Source: Halodesulfovibrio spirochaetisodalis
Lineage (GTDB): Bacteria > Desulfobacterota > Desulfovibrionia > Desulfovibrionales > Desulfovibrionaceae
Length of the DNA stretch: 64,000 bases
Direction: 5' to 3'
Assembly (NCBI RefSeq): GCF_001672295.1
Contig: NZ_JXMS01000002.1
Span: 1 to 64,000, forward strand
Below are positions 44,343 to 53,436 of this stretch, in pieces. Position 1 is the first letter of the stretch; every line of letters begins with the position of its first letter. The notes under the pieces were generated by a model. The model worked only from the letters and a program-made list of their open reading frames with translations. It was not told where the DNA came from and ran no database searches. Both the position numbers and the translations under genes were made by a program.

Positions 44343-45107
44343 TTACCCCTTAACCTTTTCGTCTTCCAGATAGTTATCAAGCTGACGCAGTACCCATTCA
44401 CGACGGCTTACGTAGTAAACCTGTGTGTCGGCACCGAGACGTTCGAGCAATCTGTGAGCGTATTTGGAGCTGGCAAGCTTCGCTACTTCGTGTTCTTCGT
44501 TGTTAAGGTCACCGAAGGTAATTGCACCGTTAGGACAAGCCTCGGTACAGGAAGTAACGTATTCGCCTTCAGGCAGATCCATAGGATCACGGCCTTCAAC
44601 GATTGCTTTGTCTTTTGCAGCCATCCAGCGGTGGTGACAGAAAGTACATTTTTCTACAACACCGCGAGGACGTACAGATACGTCTGGAGTAAGAGCTTTT
44701 TCAAGTCCGCCTGGCCATACCGGATCACGCCAGTTAAAGTAGCGTGCGTGGTAAGGGCATGCAGCCATGCAGTAACGACAGCCGATGCAACGAGGTGTTA
44801 CCTGGCTAACGATACCGCCTTCTTCGTTTTTGTCAGTCGCGATAACCGGACAAACAGAAACGCAAGGCGGGTGACCACACTGCTGACAAGGGCGAGGCAG
44901 GTAGGCTACGTCGTGTTCAGGGTAAGGTTTACCGTTGGACAGTTCGTAGACTGTGATCCAGTTCATTACTTTGATTTTATTGGAAGCATCGGCAATTGGT
45001 GCAAGGTTGTTTTCAGCCTGACATGCAACCATGCAGGCACCACAACCGGTGCATTTGTCGAGGTCAATTGCCATGCCCCATTTGATAGTGAATTCTTTAG
45101 TTTCCAT
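44343..45107 (-). CDS. qrcC: Menaquinone reductase iron-sulfur subunit QrcC
   Basis: 254 aa, four cysteine clusters: CTGCGACMVAC, CQQCGHPPCVSVCP, CIGCRYCMAACP and the CTFCHH...CTEACPNG pair. Passes electrons between the cytochrome/QrcB side and QrcD. No own signal peptide; it would be exported with the Tat-bearing QrcB. 12 nt after qrcB. Confidence 0.93.
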   Translation of the reverse strand: METKEFTIKWGMAIDLDKCTGCGACMVACQAENNLAPIADASNKIKVMNWITVYELSNGKPYPEHDVAYLPRPCQQCGHPPCVSVCPVIATDKNEEGGIVSQVTPRCIGCRYCMAACPYHARYFNWRDPVWPGGLEKALTPDVSVRPRGVVEKCTFCHHRWMAAKDKAIVEGRDPMDLPEGEYVTSCTEACPNGAITFGDLNNEEHEVAKLASSKYAHRLLERLGADTQVYYVSRREWVLRQLDNYLEDEKVKG

Positions 45108-45119
45108 GACGCTCGTCCC

Positions 45120-47192
45120 TTATGCCTTGCTGACGTTTACACCAGCAACATTCCAGACAGACTGTCCGGTGCCGGCTTCATATCCAACAGTCAGCAGCTC
45201 CATGACGTTTTCGCCTTTGCCTTTACTGAACTCATCAAATGCGGTGTGACCAAAGCCCATCAGCACTGCGATGGTATTCGGCATTACGCCTTCGAAAATG
45301 TTCACACGGGCCTGGATGCTGCCGCTGCTATTAGTGAGCTTGATACGGTCATGTTTTACCACGCCGAGCTCACGGGCAGTTGCACCGTTCATCGCAACAT
45401 ACATTTCGTTCTTCTGGAGTTCCCAGCGACGAATTGTTTTGTTGTTGTACGGTGGGATAGCGGTGTTAGGAGTACCGATGTTAAGCTTCTGCACAGGGGC
45501 GATGCTCAGTTTTGCAGCCTTAGGTGCAGCAGCGAGTGCTTTACCCATAACGGCAGCGCCAAGGCGCAGGCCGGACTGTTCTGCAACAGCATCACTTGTG
45601 AAGAACTCGCCTTCCATCAGGCTGTCCCAATCAGCACCTGCGGCTTCTGCTTTTGCCTGAAGAACTTCTTCATAGGTAGCAAAGCCAAGATCCATGTTAA
45701 GCTGACTGGCAACGTTTAAGAGAACGTCGGCAGCAGGCTTTCCGTCAACCGCGCAAGGTGCAACAGGGCGTGCAAGTGCGTAGAACGCCTGACCGATGCC
45801 GTATGGTGTTTCAACGTCATCAAAGCGCTCAAGGCCGAGTGGAGTTGGCAGAATAAGGTCACATGCCTGAGCTGTTTCATCAAGGAAGCTTGTGAAAGCA
45901 ACTTTAAACGGAACCTTATCCATAACTTTCGCCATAGCTGCAGGCTGAGGCAGACCGTATACAGGGTTTGCTTCGTAGAAGACCATAGCACGAGGTGCTG
46001 GCACTTTTCCGGCACTGATGCGGGAAAGGTAAGCCACGAGATCTTTATCAGCAATTTCTGAACGATCCATGCCGGAAGCAATAACTTTCGGCGCTAATGG
46101 AAGAGCTTTTACGCCGCCTTCGCGACCAAAGCTTCCGAGCAGCATGTTAACCGCTGTTCCAGCAAGAACAGTTGCAACGCCAGTACCTTGACCGAACTCT
46201 GAGCCGGTAAGAACGAGCGGACGTTCTGCCTTGGAAAGCTCAACAGCGATAGCTTTAAGCTTAGCAGGAGTAACGCCTGTGAGAGATGCAACTTTTTGCG
46301 GTGTGAACTGGGCGGCAAGCGCTTTGAACTCAGCAAAGTCAGGAGCATTAACAGAAGCACCAGCTTTGATAAGCAGGTTAGCAATACCTAAAGCAACAAT
46401 TGCTTCTGTACCGGACTTTGCAGGCAACCATTCGTCTGCACCGGCCGCTGTGTTACTTTGCACAGGGCCTGCGTAAACGTATTTCACAGTCGGCTTTTCT
46501 GCCGCAGGGTGAGATTGCTTGAACGCAGCGCGGTTGCGGAGCACAGTGCCCCATGACTCAAGAATGTTGGCACCGAGAGCAAGCACGTAGTCGCTGTTTT
46601 CGATGTCGTAGCCAAGCTGACCGTTACCGTTCATTGCAGCAAACGCGCGTGCAGCAGGCTGTACCTCGGAAGGCATTACATAGAAGTCTTCGGAACCGCT
46701 TTCTTTCGCCATGCCGGAAAGAAGTTCGTTGATAGTACCGGTTTCGTCACCGGATACGTATGCAATTTTGGAACCTGCTCTTCTGAGGTTTTCTTTGAGT
46801 ATTTTCTCTGCTTCTTCCCATGAAATAGCAACATAAGCGCCGTCACCGGAATGCTTAAGCGGACGCTTTACACGGGAAGGAGAGTACATAAGCTGAACTT
46901 CTGCTGCAGCAAGAGCAGTGATGCCACCCATGGAAAGAGGGTGGTTATCATCCGGAAGCGCACGCACAGGGCGGTTGCCAACCAGACGAATTTTCATGCC
47001 CGCAGCGGAAGGACACAGTTTACTGATGGTAGAAATATAGCTGTTTTCTCCATCTACATTTCGTGGAATCCAGGACCAGTTCTGAGTCCAGATACTCGCG
47101 TCATCAAGGAGCTTCCAAGGTACGGGAGTAGCCAGAACACCAGTAGTGGCGCCTGCAACAAACTTAAGGAATCCTCGTCTATCTACTGCCAT
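45120..47192 (-). CDS. qrcB: Menaquinone reductase molybdopterin-family subunit QrcB
   Basis: 690-aa member of the molybdopterin oxidoreductase family with a Tat signal (DRRGFLKF at 4-11, then a hydrophobic stretch). In Qrc this subunit keeps the fold but is known to lack a catalytic Mo site; consistent with this I see no Fe-S motif C-x2-C at the usual N-terminal place. Ribosome site GGGGAG. Second gene of the operon, 14 nt after qrcA. Confidence 0.93.
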   Translation of the reverse strand: MAVDRRGFLKFVAGATTGVLATPVPWKLLDDASIWTQNWSWIPRNVDGENSYISTISKLCPSAAGMKIRLVGNRPVRALPDDNHPLSMGGITALAAAEVQLMYSPSRVKRPLKHSGDGAYVAISWEEAEKILKENLRRAGSKIAYVSGDETGTINELLSGMAKESGSEDFYVMPSEVQPAARAFAAMNGNGQLGYDIENSDYVLALGANILESWGTVLRNRAAFKQSHPAAEKPTVKYVYAGPVQSNTAAGADEWLPAKSGTEAIVALGIANLLIKAGASVNAPDFAEFKALAAQFTPQKVASLTGVTPAKLKAIAVELSKAERPLVLTGSEFGQGTGVATVLAGTAVNMLLGSFGREGGVKALPLAPKVIASGMDRSEIADKDLVAYLSRISAGKVPAPRAMVFYEANPVYGLPQPAAMAKVMDKVPFKVAFTSFLDETAQACDLILPTPLGLERFDDVETPYGIGQAFYALARPVAPCAVDGKPAADVLLNVASQLNMDLGFATYEEVLQAKAEAAGADWDSLMEGEFFTSDAVAEQSGLRLGAAVMGKALAAAPKAAKLSIAPVQKLNIGTPNTAIPPYNNKTIRRWELQKNEMYVAMNGATARELGVVKHDRIKLTNSSGSIQARVNIFEGVMPNTIAVLMGFGHTAFDEFSKGKGENVMELLTVGYEAGTGQSVWNVAGVNVSKA

Positions 47193-47206
47193 TGGATACT
47201 CCCCTT

Positions 47207-47839
47207 TTACTTATGACAGACGAAACATGCGTTGCTGGAACGGGTAACGCCATAGTGCTCAGGGTGAGCATGGCAGCGTTCACATTGCCACATTTTCATT
47301 GTCTGTTTGCTGTACGTAGTCAGCTTGTTTTCATAGTAAGTCGGGGCCTTGTCCATATTGGCCACATCAATGTGACACTGGGAGCAGAGCTCAACTTCAG
47401 AGAAGTCATGACAGTTGTTACATGACTCAAGTGAGTGAGCAGCATGACTGAAGAAGACGTTATCAGGCTGTTTCTGGTAAACATGCCATTTAACTTCTTT
47501 ACCGGTCTCCACGTACTCCTTAATGAAGCGTGCTTCTTCCGGATCTTCCCCGAGTGGTTCGTCGCTGTGACATTCAGCACAGCTTTCAGTTGTTGGAAGG
47601 CCGGCAAATGTGCCGTCTTCACGGAAATAATGGCACGCAGAACATTCCATTTCTGCGTCTTGAATATGCACCTTATGGCTGAAATTAATCGGCTGTTCCT
47701 GTTCTGAAAAAAGCATTCCAGGGAAAGCCCACCAACCAAAGATGAGTGCCACTACCAGACCTACGAAGAACGGGGCCGCGCCGCCAAATTGGCGTGACGT
47801 ACTGTTCCCGTCGGCAGGATGTAAAAGCCTCTCCTCCAT
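47207..47839 (-). CDS. qrcA: Menaquinone reductase six-heme cytochrome QrcA
   Basis: Six C-x2-C-H heme sites (CSACH, CAECH, CNNCH, CSQCH, CERCH, CFVCH) after one N-terminal membrane anchor (FVGLVVALIFGWWAFPG), which holds it at the periplasmic face. It takes electrons from type I cytochrome c3. I start at ATG 47839 (GAAGGG upstream), 210 aa, which puts the anchor at the N-terminus; GTG 47893/ATG 47887 are alternatives giving 228/226 aa. First gene of qrcABCD; a Rex/CRP-type palindrome lies upstream. Confidence 0.93.
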   Translation of the reverse strand: MEERLLHPADGNSTSRQFGGAAPFFVGLVVALIFGWWAFPGMLFSEQEQPINFSHKVHIQDAEMECSACHYFREDGTFAGLPTTESCAECHSDEPLGEDPEEARFIKEYVETGKEVKWHVYQKQPDNVFFSHAAHSLESCNNCHDFSEVELCSQCHIDVANMDKAPTYYENKLTTYSKQTMKMWQCERCHAHPEHYGVTRSSNACFVCHK

Positions 47840-47931
47840 AACCCTTCGCCTCATAGCTGGTTTAAAATATTGAAAAAAAGCCCACATTACCACACCAGTT
47901 GTGTCTACTTCTTAGGGGCAATTGCGTCAAG

Positions 47932-47945
47932 GTGAAATATTTCAC
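47932..47945. promoter_or_regulatory. Rex- or CRP/FNR-type operator upstream of qrcA
   Basis: GTGAAATATTTCAC is a perfect 14-bp palindrome. It fits the Rex core GTGAA-N4-TTCAC and also the CRP/FNR-type GTGA-N6-TCAC pattern. It lies 39 bp before the earliest qrcA start. Confidence 0.6.
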
Positions 47946-48010
47946 GAGCGGTAACTAACCCTTCTGAAATGTACACATTTAGCCGATGCGGCATATCCAT
48001 TAACTGTGTT

Positions 48011-48037
48011 TCTAAAACATAAAAACAAAGTTTTAGA
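48011..48037. promoter_or_regulatory. Inverted repeat TCTAAAAC-N11-GTTTTAGA
   Basis: A perfect 8-bp dyad in the A/T-rich divergent region. It could be an operator or chance. Confidence 0.3.
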
Positions 48038-48335
48038 TACTAAAAAAACGGTTGGAAATGGGCTGGTTGAAAGTCCAGTCAGTCTGTTGAGTCTAGTTTT
48101 TTCAGTGTGTTAGCTCTTTAAATCGAGTGCTCTAGTAGTTTTTATTGCTTGTGCAAAAAATATTAAGGCCGGAGAGCCGGAGAAAATGAGGATAAAATTA
48201 GTTTTTCATAAAAATAAGCAGGTTAGCTTTTTAAAGAAATTCTTGGTGAATGTTGCATAATAGGAAGATTTTTTTTTGAAGCTATGGTAATGAGGGGTGT
48301 GATTTCATGTATATGTGCAAGAACTGGGAGCGCAT

Positions 48336-50042
48336 ATGGATAAGAATTTTAGAGAAGGTTGCTTGCTGCTTAGCACATTACAAGGTGAGAGGCAGTCTTT
48401 GCCGGATCCCGTTGATTTTGCAACCGCCATAGAAAAAATTGTCGAGCTCGAAGAGTACTCTGCTAGGCTCGAACTTGAAGCAGCAACAGCAAAGCGTGAA
48501 GCAGCGTTGTTGCGCGATATTTTGCGTGCTATTCCTGCGGACACCACTGTGTATACCGCTGATGATCAAATTTTATATGCGACGACCTCGGCTGCAGACA
48601 CACAGTGGACCCCTGCGCTCAGTGAGCTGTATGCCAGAGAGGGCAAGCATCGTCGTTCACCAGAGGGTGACAAAGTTGACCAGCAGACAAAAGAGGTTCT
48701 GGAGAAAGGCGAGAGCTGCTCATCCATTGAATGTCATGCGAAAACAGGTGCGCACCGGAATGTTCAGTATATTCCTTTGCGATCTCACAACGGTGAACCG
48801 TTGTTGTTGAAATATGCGCACGATGTAACTCGCGAACTCGAAATGGCTCAGGAACTGCGGGCTGCGAAGGATGCAGCAGAGGCTGCCGACAAGGCTAAAA
48901 GCGATTTTCTGACAACCATGAGTCATGAAATACGTACGCCGATGAACGGCCTTCTCGGCATGCTTGATCTTGCGCTGGATACGGAACTCGATGGGGAACA
49001 GCGGGAGTATCTTGAAGCAGTTGAGAATTCAGCCGAGTCCTTGCTTGTGCTGATCAACCAGATTTTAGATTTTTCCAAGATTGAAGCCGGAGTTCTTGAG
49101 ATAGACAATCAGGCTTTCAGGCTACGTAAGCGCCTTTCTGCCTTGCGGACGATGTTCTTTCATCGGGCGGAAGAGCGTTGTTTAAAGCTTATGTTTACTG
49201 TTCCGGATGATGTACCGGACGTTATTGTGGGTGATTTCCCTCGTATCCGGCAAGTCATCGTAAACCTTCTTGATAATGCGCTTAAGTTTACAGACGGAGG
49301 GACAGTACAGCTTTCAGTGGAGCTTCAAGCCCTTGAACAGGATACTGCTCAATTACGTTTTTCAGTGAAGGATAGCGGAATAGGAATCCGTAAAGAACAT
49401 CAACAAGCTATTTTTGAACGATTTGTCCAGTCTGACAGCTCTGTTTCACGCCAATACCAGGGAACCGGTCTCGGGCTCGCCATTTGTCGTAAGTTAGTTG
49501 AACTGATGGGCGGTGTCTTAGAAGTTACCAGTACTCCCGGAGAAGGGGCAGAGTTCTTTTTCACGCTGTCATTCCAGCTTGGTAAATTGAATGAGCATGG
49601 TGACGTGGCAACGCGTGAGACAGCAATGGCAAAGCCTGTGTTAGGAAGCAGCAAGAAAGTACTTGTTGTTGATGATAATGCTGTGAATTTGAAGTATATG
49701 GATATCTTCCTGAAAAAACAGGGGTTCGAAGTAGAATTGGCAACAAACGGCCTTGAAGCTCTTGAAGCTTTAGGAGCTGACCCCTTTGATTTGGTCTTGA
49801 TGGATATTGCTATGCCGCAGATGGATGGACTGGAAGCAACCCGTAGAATCAGGGAGTCGACAGATTTTTCTGTTAATCCGGACGTTCCGGTCGTGGCCAT
49901 GACCGCCCATGCCTTAAAAGGTGACAGGGAAGCCTTTCTTGCTGCAGGGATGAATGAATACGTTGGAAAACCTATAAATCCAGACAACTTACTTCGTGTC
50001 TTGTTTGACCTGTTGCAGTGTGAAAAAGCCGCTACAGGCTAG
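48336..50042 (+). CDS. Hybrid sensor histidine kinase with receiver
   Basis: 568 aa from ATG at 48336 (GGGAG 7 nt upstream). N-terminal coiled coil and PAS-like domain, HisKA with MSHEIRTPMNGLLGM, HATPase (NLLDNALKF, GTGLGLAI), and a C-terminal receiver with LVLMDIAMP as phospho-acceptor. No membrane segment. Orphan: no output regulator is adjacent, so it probably feeds another system through the receiver. Last gene before tRNA-Ser and island 2. Confidence 0.92.
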   Translation: MDKNFREGCLLLSTLQGERQSLPDPVDFATAIEKIVELEEYSARLELEAATAKREAALLRDILRAIPADTTVYTADDQILYATTSAADTQWTPALSELYAREGKHRRSPEGDKVDQQTKEVLEKGESCSSIECHAKTGAHRNVQYIPLRSHNGEPLLLKYAHDVTRELEMAQELRAAKDAAEAADKAKSDFLTTMSHEIRTPMNGLLGMLDLALDTELDGEQREYLEAVENSAESLLVLINQILDFSKIEAGVLEIDNQAFRLRKRLSALRTMFFHRAEERCLKLMFTVPDDVPDVIVGDFPRIRQVIVNLLDNALKFTDGGTVQLSVELQALEQDTAQLRFSVKDSGIGIRKEHQQAIFERFVQSDSSVSRQYQGTGLGLAICRKLVELMGGVLEVTSTPGEGAEFFFTLSFQLGKLNEHGDVATRETAMAKPVLGSSKKVLVVDDNAVNLKYMDIFLKKQGFEVELATNGLEALEALGADPFDLVLMDIAMPQMDGLEATRRIRESTDFSVNPDVPVVAMTAHALKGDREAFLAAGMNEYVGKPINPDNLLRVLFDLLQCEKAATG

Positions 50043-50079
50043 CAGAAAAAGAAAAAATTAAAAAAATTGCGTTAAGTGC

Positions 50080-50108
50080 TTGCGCTTTGAATCGTAATTC
50101 TCTATACA
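50080..50108 (+). promoter_or_regulatory. Promoter of tRNA-Ser
   Basis: TTGCGC and TATACA with a 17-bp spacer, about 40 bp before the tRNA. A small hairpin (GCTTCGCAAGAAGC) lies between. Confidence 0.55.
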
Positions 50109-50147
50109 GACCACCTCTGCTTCGCAAGAAGCATTACAAGAGAACAC

Positions 50148-50239
50148 GGAGAGGTGGCAGAGCTCGGTTGAACGCGGCGGTCTTGAAAACCGTTGAAGGT
50201 TTGCGCCTTCCGGGGGTTCGAATCCCTCCCTCTCCGCCA
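50148..50239 (+). tRNA. tRNA-Ser(TGA)
   Basis: 92 nt, class II with long variable arm. Acceptor GGAGAGG/CCTCTCC plus encoded GCCA, anticodon stem GCGGT.../ACCGT region with loop CTTGAAA (anticodon TGA), and T-arm GGTTCGAATCC. Its 3' end is the attachment site of island 2. Confidence 0.97.
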
Positions 50240-50240
50240 T
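50222..50240 (+). other. att site, left end of island 2
   Basis: ATCCCTCCCTCTCCGCCAT, the 3' end of tRNA-Ser, repeated exactly at 57405-57423. The tyrosine integrase gene begins 135 bp further on. Confidence 0.85.
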
Positions 50241-50249
50241 TAAGAAATT

Positions 50250-50276
50250 AACCCCTTGATTTATCGAGGGGTTTTC
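50250..50276 (+). terminator. Terminator supplied by island 2
   Basis: AACCCC pairs with GGGGTT, followed by TTC. It differs from the hairpin behind the right att site, which is probably the original tRNA-Ser terminator. Confidence 0.6.
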
Positions 50277-50374
50277 TTGTATCTAATGCCTGTCTGACGC
50301 TTCCAGTAGCACTTTTTGGGGTACTTTTGGGGTATTTTCCCCCAAGTATGACCCAGAAGCTGGAGCATATATCT

Positions 50375-52150
50375 ATGTCGAATTACATCGAACGCCACGG
50401 AAAAGGTTGGCGTTTTTGTCTTCGTATCCCACCTGAGTATCAAGCCTTTGAAAACAACCGAAAGGTAATCAAGAAGAGCCTCAAGACCGCAGACAAGCGT
50501 GAAGCATCGCGCCTTGCGAAGGGGGTGTACAATTCTATCCAGAAACGATGGCATGATTTCGCTACAAAGCAGGATCAGCCGCTTGATTACGAAGAGCTTG
50601 ATATGCATATCAAGCAGTATCTTTTTGACCTCCAAGCCAAAGACAAAAAGAATCGTCGAGATTTTAGTGGAATGGTTCCTAAGTGGCTCTTGCCATACAC
50701 CTCTTCTGGAATGCACAGCAATGAAGAGCTTGCCTGCCTTCATTGGGTAGATGAGTATCAACGGATGCTCAAAGACCCGTGGTATCCGAGCCTTGATCCA
50801 CAGGAATTTCATGATCCTTATGTAGCGTTTGCATATCTTACGTCTGAGATTGAAGGTTTTAAGAAGCGTTTTGGGTATGTTACGCCTGCTGAAAGCTCTA
50901 AGGAGTTCACTATAGGGCAGGAAGTCACCAAGGCTCATATCCAGTTAGAGCGATTGAGAGCAGCACGAGCGAAGGGGGATCTTGCTCAAGAGCAGTTTAT
51001 CTTCAATGCTCTTTTTCCTTCTGGTGCCCCTCAAGATGCTAACGTTTCAACTGCTTCTACCTGTTCATCTTTGGTTGAGTCTGGTGCTCCATTATTGAAG
51101 CTTTCTGAGGTGTTTGATCGATGGAAAGAAGAGCACCTGCGGTATAACAGGGCACCCAAGACCGTTACTGACTTCAAGTCTCAGGTGTCGCGCTTTATTG
51201 AATACCATGGTGATATGCCTATAGCTGAGGTTACACGACGGCATGTGTTTGAGTTTCGGGATGCAATGCTTGACCACCCAGCATGCTTAACCAAGGCAAT
51301 GCGCGAACTTTCCATTAGAGAGCGTATTGAGGTTGCTAAAAGTGACCCATCGGTCAAGAAGGTGAGTCCGAGAACTGTGAATGAAAAGTGCGTAGCAGCT
51401 TTAAGTGCTGTTTTTGGCTATGCAGAGCGTGAATTGCTGATTGAATCTAATCCTGCACATAATGCTAAAAAACGTGTTCAAGCTACGCATAGAAGCCGTC
51501 AAGCGTATACAGATGAAGACTTGAAGTGTATTTTTGAGTCTTTTCCTGTTTATACTGAAGGATACAGACCTAAAGTGAGTTTGGGCGAGGCTGCTTTTTG
51601 GCTGCCGTTGCTTGGACTTTTTACAGGGGCTCGGCTGGAGGAACTTGGCCAGTTGTTAGTGGACGATGTGAGGCAATCTTCTGATGTCTGGTATCTCGAC
51701 TTGATGGGGAGAAACGATACGCCCGAAGGGAAGAAGCAGCGTTTTAAGAATGTGGCCTCTCATCGAGAAGTTCCAGTTCATAGTAAGCTGATAAAAATAG
51801 GTTTTCTTGAATTTGTGAACGAACAGAAGGCGGCTGGGCATGTATGGCTTTTTCACGAGCTTCCAGAGAATACGGACAAGCGCACAGACCGTTTTAGTAA
51901 GTGGTGGAATCGTTATTCAAGACAACATGGTGGCTTTGATAGTTCAAAAGTGTTTCATAGCTTCAGGCATACTGTAAAAAATGCTTTTCGCCGAGCTGAA
52001 TCCGACATGAGGATTGCTGACCGCCTTCAGGGACATTCCCTTGGAACTGAGGGGAGTAAGTACGGGGATGATGTTCCTGTGAATATTTCTCAGAAAACAA
52101 TTGAGCTTCTAAGATATGATGTGGATTTTAGCCCGCTGTATCGAAACTAA
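50375..52150 (+). CDS. Tyrosine site-specific integrase of island 2
   Basis: 591 aa from ATG at 50375. N-terminal MSNYIERHGKGWRFCLRIP (DUF6538-like arm region), a SAM-like core-binding domain, and a catalytic domain with Arg in FTGARLEELG, HSFRHT (H-x-x-R), GHSLG and a Tyr shortly after in SKYGDD. Longer than most phage integrases (about 400 aa), like those of island integrases in delta-proteobacteria. Lies directly beside tRNA-Ser, whose 3' end it uses. Confidence 0.93.
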   Translation: MSNYIERHGKGWRFCLRIPPEYQAFENNRKVIKKSLKTADKREASRLAKGVYNSIQKRWHDFATKQDQPLDYEELDMHIKQYLFDLQAKDKKNRRDFSGMVPKWLLPYTSSGMHSNEELACLHWVDEYQRMLKDPWYPSLDPQEFHDPYVAFAYLTSEIEGFKKRFGYVTPAESSKEFTIGQEVTKAHIQLERLRAARAKGDLAQEQFIFNALFPSGAPQDANVSTASTCSSLVESGAPLLKLSEVFDRWKEEHLRYNRAPKTVTDFKSQVSRFIEYHGDMPIAEVTRRHVFEFRDAMLDHPACLTKAMRELSIRERIEVAKSDPSVKKVSPRTVNEKCVAALSAVFGYAERELLIESNPAHNAKKRVQATHRSRQAYTDEDLKCIFESFPVYTEGYRPKVSLGEAAFWLPLLGLFTGARLEELGQLLVDDVRQSSDVWYLDLMGRNDTPEGKKQRFKNVASHREVPVHSKLIKIGFLEFVNEQKAAGHVWLFHELPENTDKRTDRFSKWWNRYSRQHGGFDSSKVFHSFRHTVKNAFRRAESDMRIADRLQGHSLGTEGSKYGDDVPVNISQKTIELLRYDVDFSPLYRN

Positions 52151-52297
52151 AAGAATAAACGTCTAAGGCTAGTAGTTAGGCGCACGTAAGGCCTATAGGT
52201 CGATTCTTAGCAACGTTTATAAGCTAGACGGCTCATTGGTCATGCTTGTGAATACATCGCTTAGAATCAAAAAATGGTTATCTGTGCTGAAAATAAG

Positions 52298-52324
52298 AAA
52301 AAAGGGGCGTTAAGCCCCTTTTTA
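52298..52324. terminator. Bidirectional terminator
   Basis: AAAAAGGGGC pairs with GCCCCTTTTT between two convergent genes. Confidence 0.85.
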
Positions 52325-52337
52325 TATTGTGCACCAT

Positions 52338-52586
52338 TTATTGAACTTGTTTGAGACTAAGAAAGTCTCTGCAGTGCTCCTCAAGCTTTTCAAGAGCTTC
52401 TATTCCGCTAATTTTTTCCGTGCAGAGTTGTTCACCGATATACTCAACAACTCCTTGAAATTCGCCAACAAAGACAGCGTGGTGGGCTTCTTCATCGCAC
52501 CGGATGCACATGTTTTCAACGCCAAAACATGGATGAGGTCGCTTAATCATTTTTCTTTCACAAATATCACAATTTACTATGTGCAT
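52338..52586 (-). CDS. Small zinc-finger protein of island 2
   Basis: 82 aa. Two C-x2-C pairs (CDICER and CIRCDEEAHH) suggest one zinc site in the first half; the second half is a helical, acidic tail. No family recognised. SD AAAGGA. Possibly co-transcribed with the GIY-YIG gene just upstream on the same strand. Confidence 0.55.
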   Translation of the reverse strand: MHIVNCDICERKMIKRPHPCFGVENMCIRCDEEAHHAVFVGEFQGVVEYIGEQLCTEKISGIEALEKLEEHCRDFLSLKQVQ

Positions 52587-52618
52587 TTTATTTCCTTTAT
52601 ATTGTAGTCATAGTGTGG

Positions 52619-53095
52619 TTAGCCGCCGATACGAGTATTCCAGCCAATATTTCGCCCATTTCGAAGCATCTGCTCCATCATTTCCGTCAGCCTATTTCGA
52701 GTACAAGCAAAAATGATTAATACAGCGTCGTCATAGTGTTTTTGCATAAATTGACACATGCGCCGATTTGGAAATTTGTTCTTTCTGGCAGCCCAACGGT
52801 GGGACATAAAACGTTTATGAGGGTTTTTAGAGATTCCAATATATCCCTCAAAGATATCTTCAAGCTTATCTGGTGTAGTAATGTGATAAGCGTACCTAAG
52901 CTCACTAGTGTCTTTGAGGTTTCGTTTGACATCAAATGCTGCCAGTTGCCATGCAGTGCCAAAAGTGTTTTGCCATCCTTTTTTTCTCAAATGGCTGTAG
53001 TGCTGAATCACATCGTCATACGTGCTCAGTACTACATGCTTTTGTCTCCAGTATTCTGGAATGTTTAGTCTTTTCATTACATCAAAGTTGTTCAT
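52619..53095 (-). CDS. GIY-YIG nuclease-like protein
   Basis: 158 aa. The GIY-YIG fold is suggested by LRYAYHI (GIY position) and EGYIGISKNPHKRFMSHR (YIG strand and catalytic Arg), then a downstream EMMEQMLR with the metal Glu and a closing GWNTRIGG like the family's GxN...GG. The N-terminal 60 residues look like a small DNA-binding addition. Could be a mobile-element or defence nuclease. Confidence 0.65.
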   Translation of the reverse strand: MNNFDVMKRLNIPEYWRQKHVVLSTYDDVIQHYSHLRKKGWQNTFGTAWQLAAFDVKRNLKDTSELRYAYHITTPDKLEDIFEGYIGISKNPHKRFMSHRWAARKNKFPNRRMCQFMQKHYDDAVLIIFACTRNRLTEMMEQMLRNGRNIGWNTRIGG

Positions 53096-53436
53096 TTCTT
53101 GTATAATCGCTCTTGTTATCTGGAGTAGTTCGCAATTTTCTCAAAAATGGGGGGTCACAAAATTGTGCCCCATCTCAACAGAGTTACTGAAGGTGTTGTT
53201 TTTTTACAGGGGGGGCTGGAAATTTTTATATTGCTTGAAATACCATACGATTACCTTAAGTATACACTGCAAGACTTCTTCATCGCGGGCGATTTTTAGG
53301 CAAATACAGCTTGGTTATGCTCAAAGAAGATCGATGGTTATAGCCAAAGATAGTGAGGTGCTACTCATCAATGATGAGAAAGAATGGTTCTTTATTCATC
53401 AATACTATTTGCTATATAAAAGTTCCCCCAACGTTC
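53096..53436. other. Intergenic, island 2
   Basis: About 340 bp. The open plus-strand frame here lacks coding character. The GIY-YIG promoter (minus) must lie near 53100-53200. Confidence 0.35.

Larger units (their letters stand above)
47894..48335. other. qrcA promoter region and intergenic
   Basis: About 440 bp between divergent genes. It holds the palindrome at 47932-47945 and the inverted repeat at 48011-48037. The stretch 48050-48335 is A/T-rich and must contain the kinase promoter; nothing more is recognised. Confidence 0.5.

Noticed and set aside
44454-45719. 421-codon plus-strand frame across qrcC/qrcB
   Set aside because: It is the antisense of two clear genes; its composition follows the reverse of their codons and it shows no motif.
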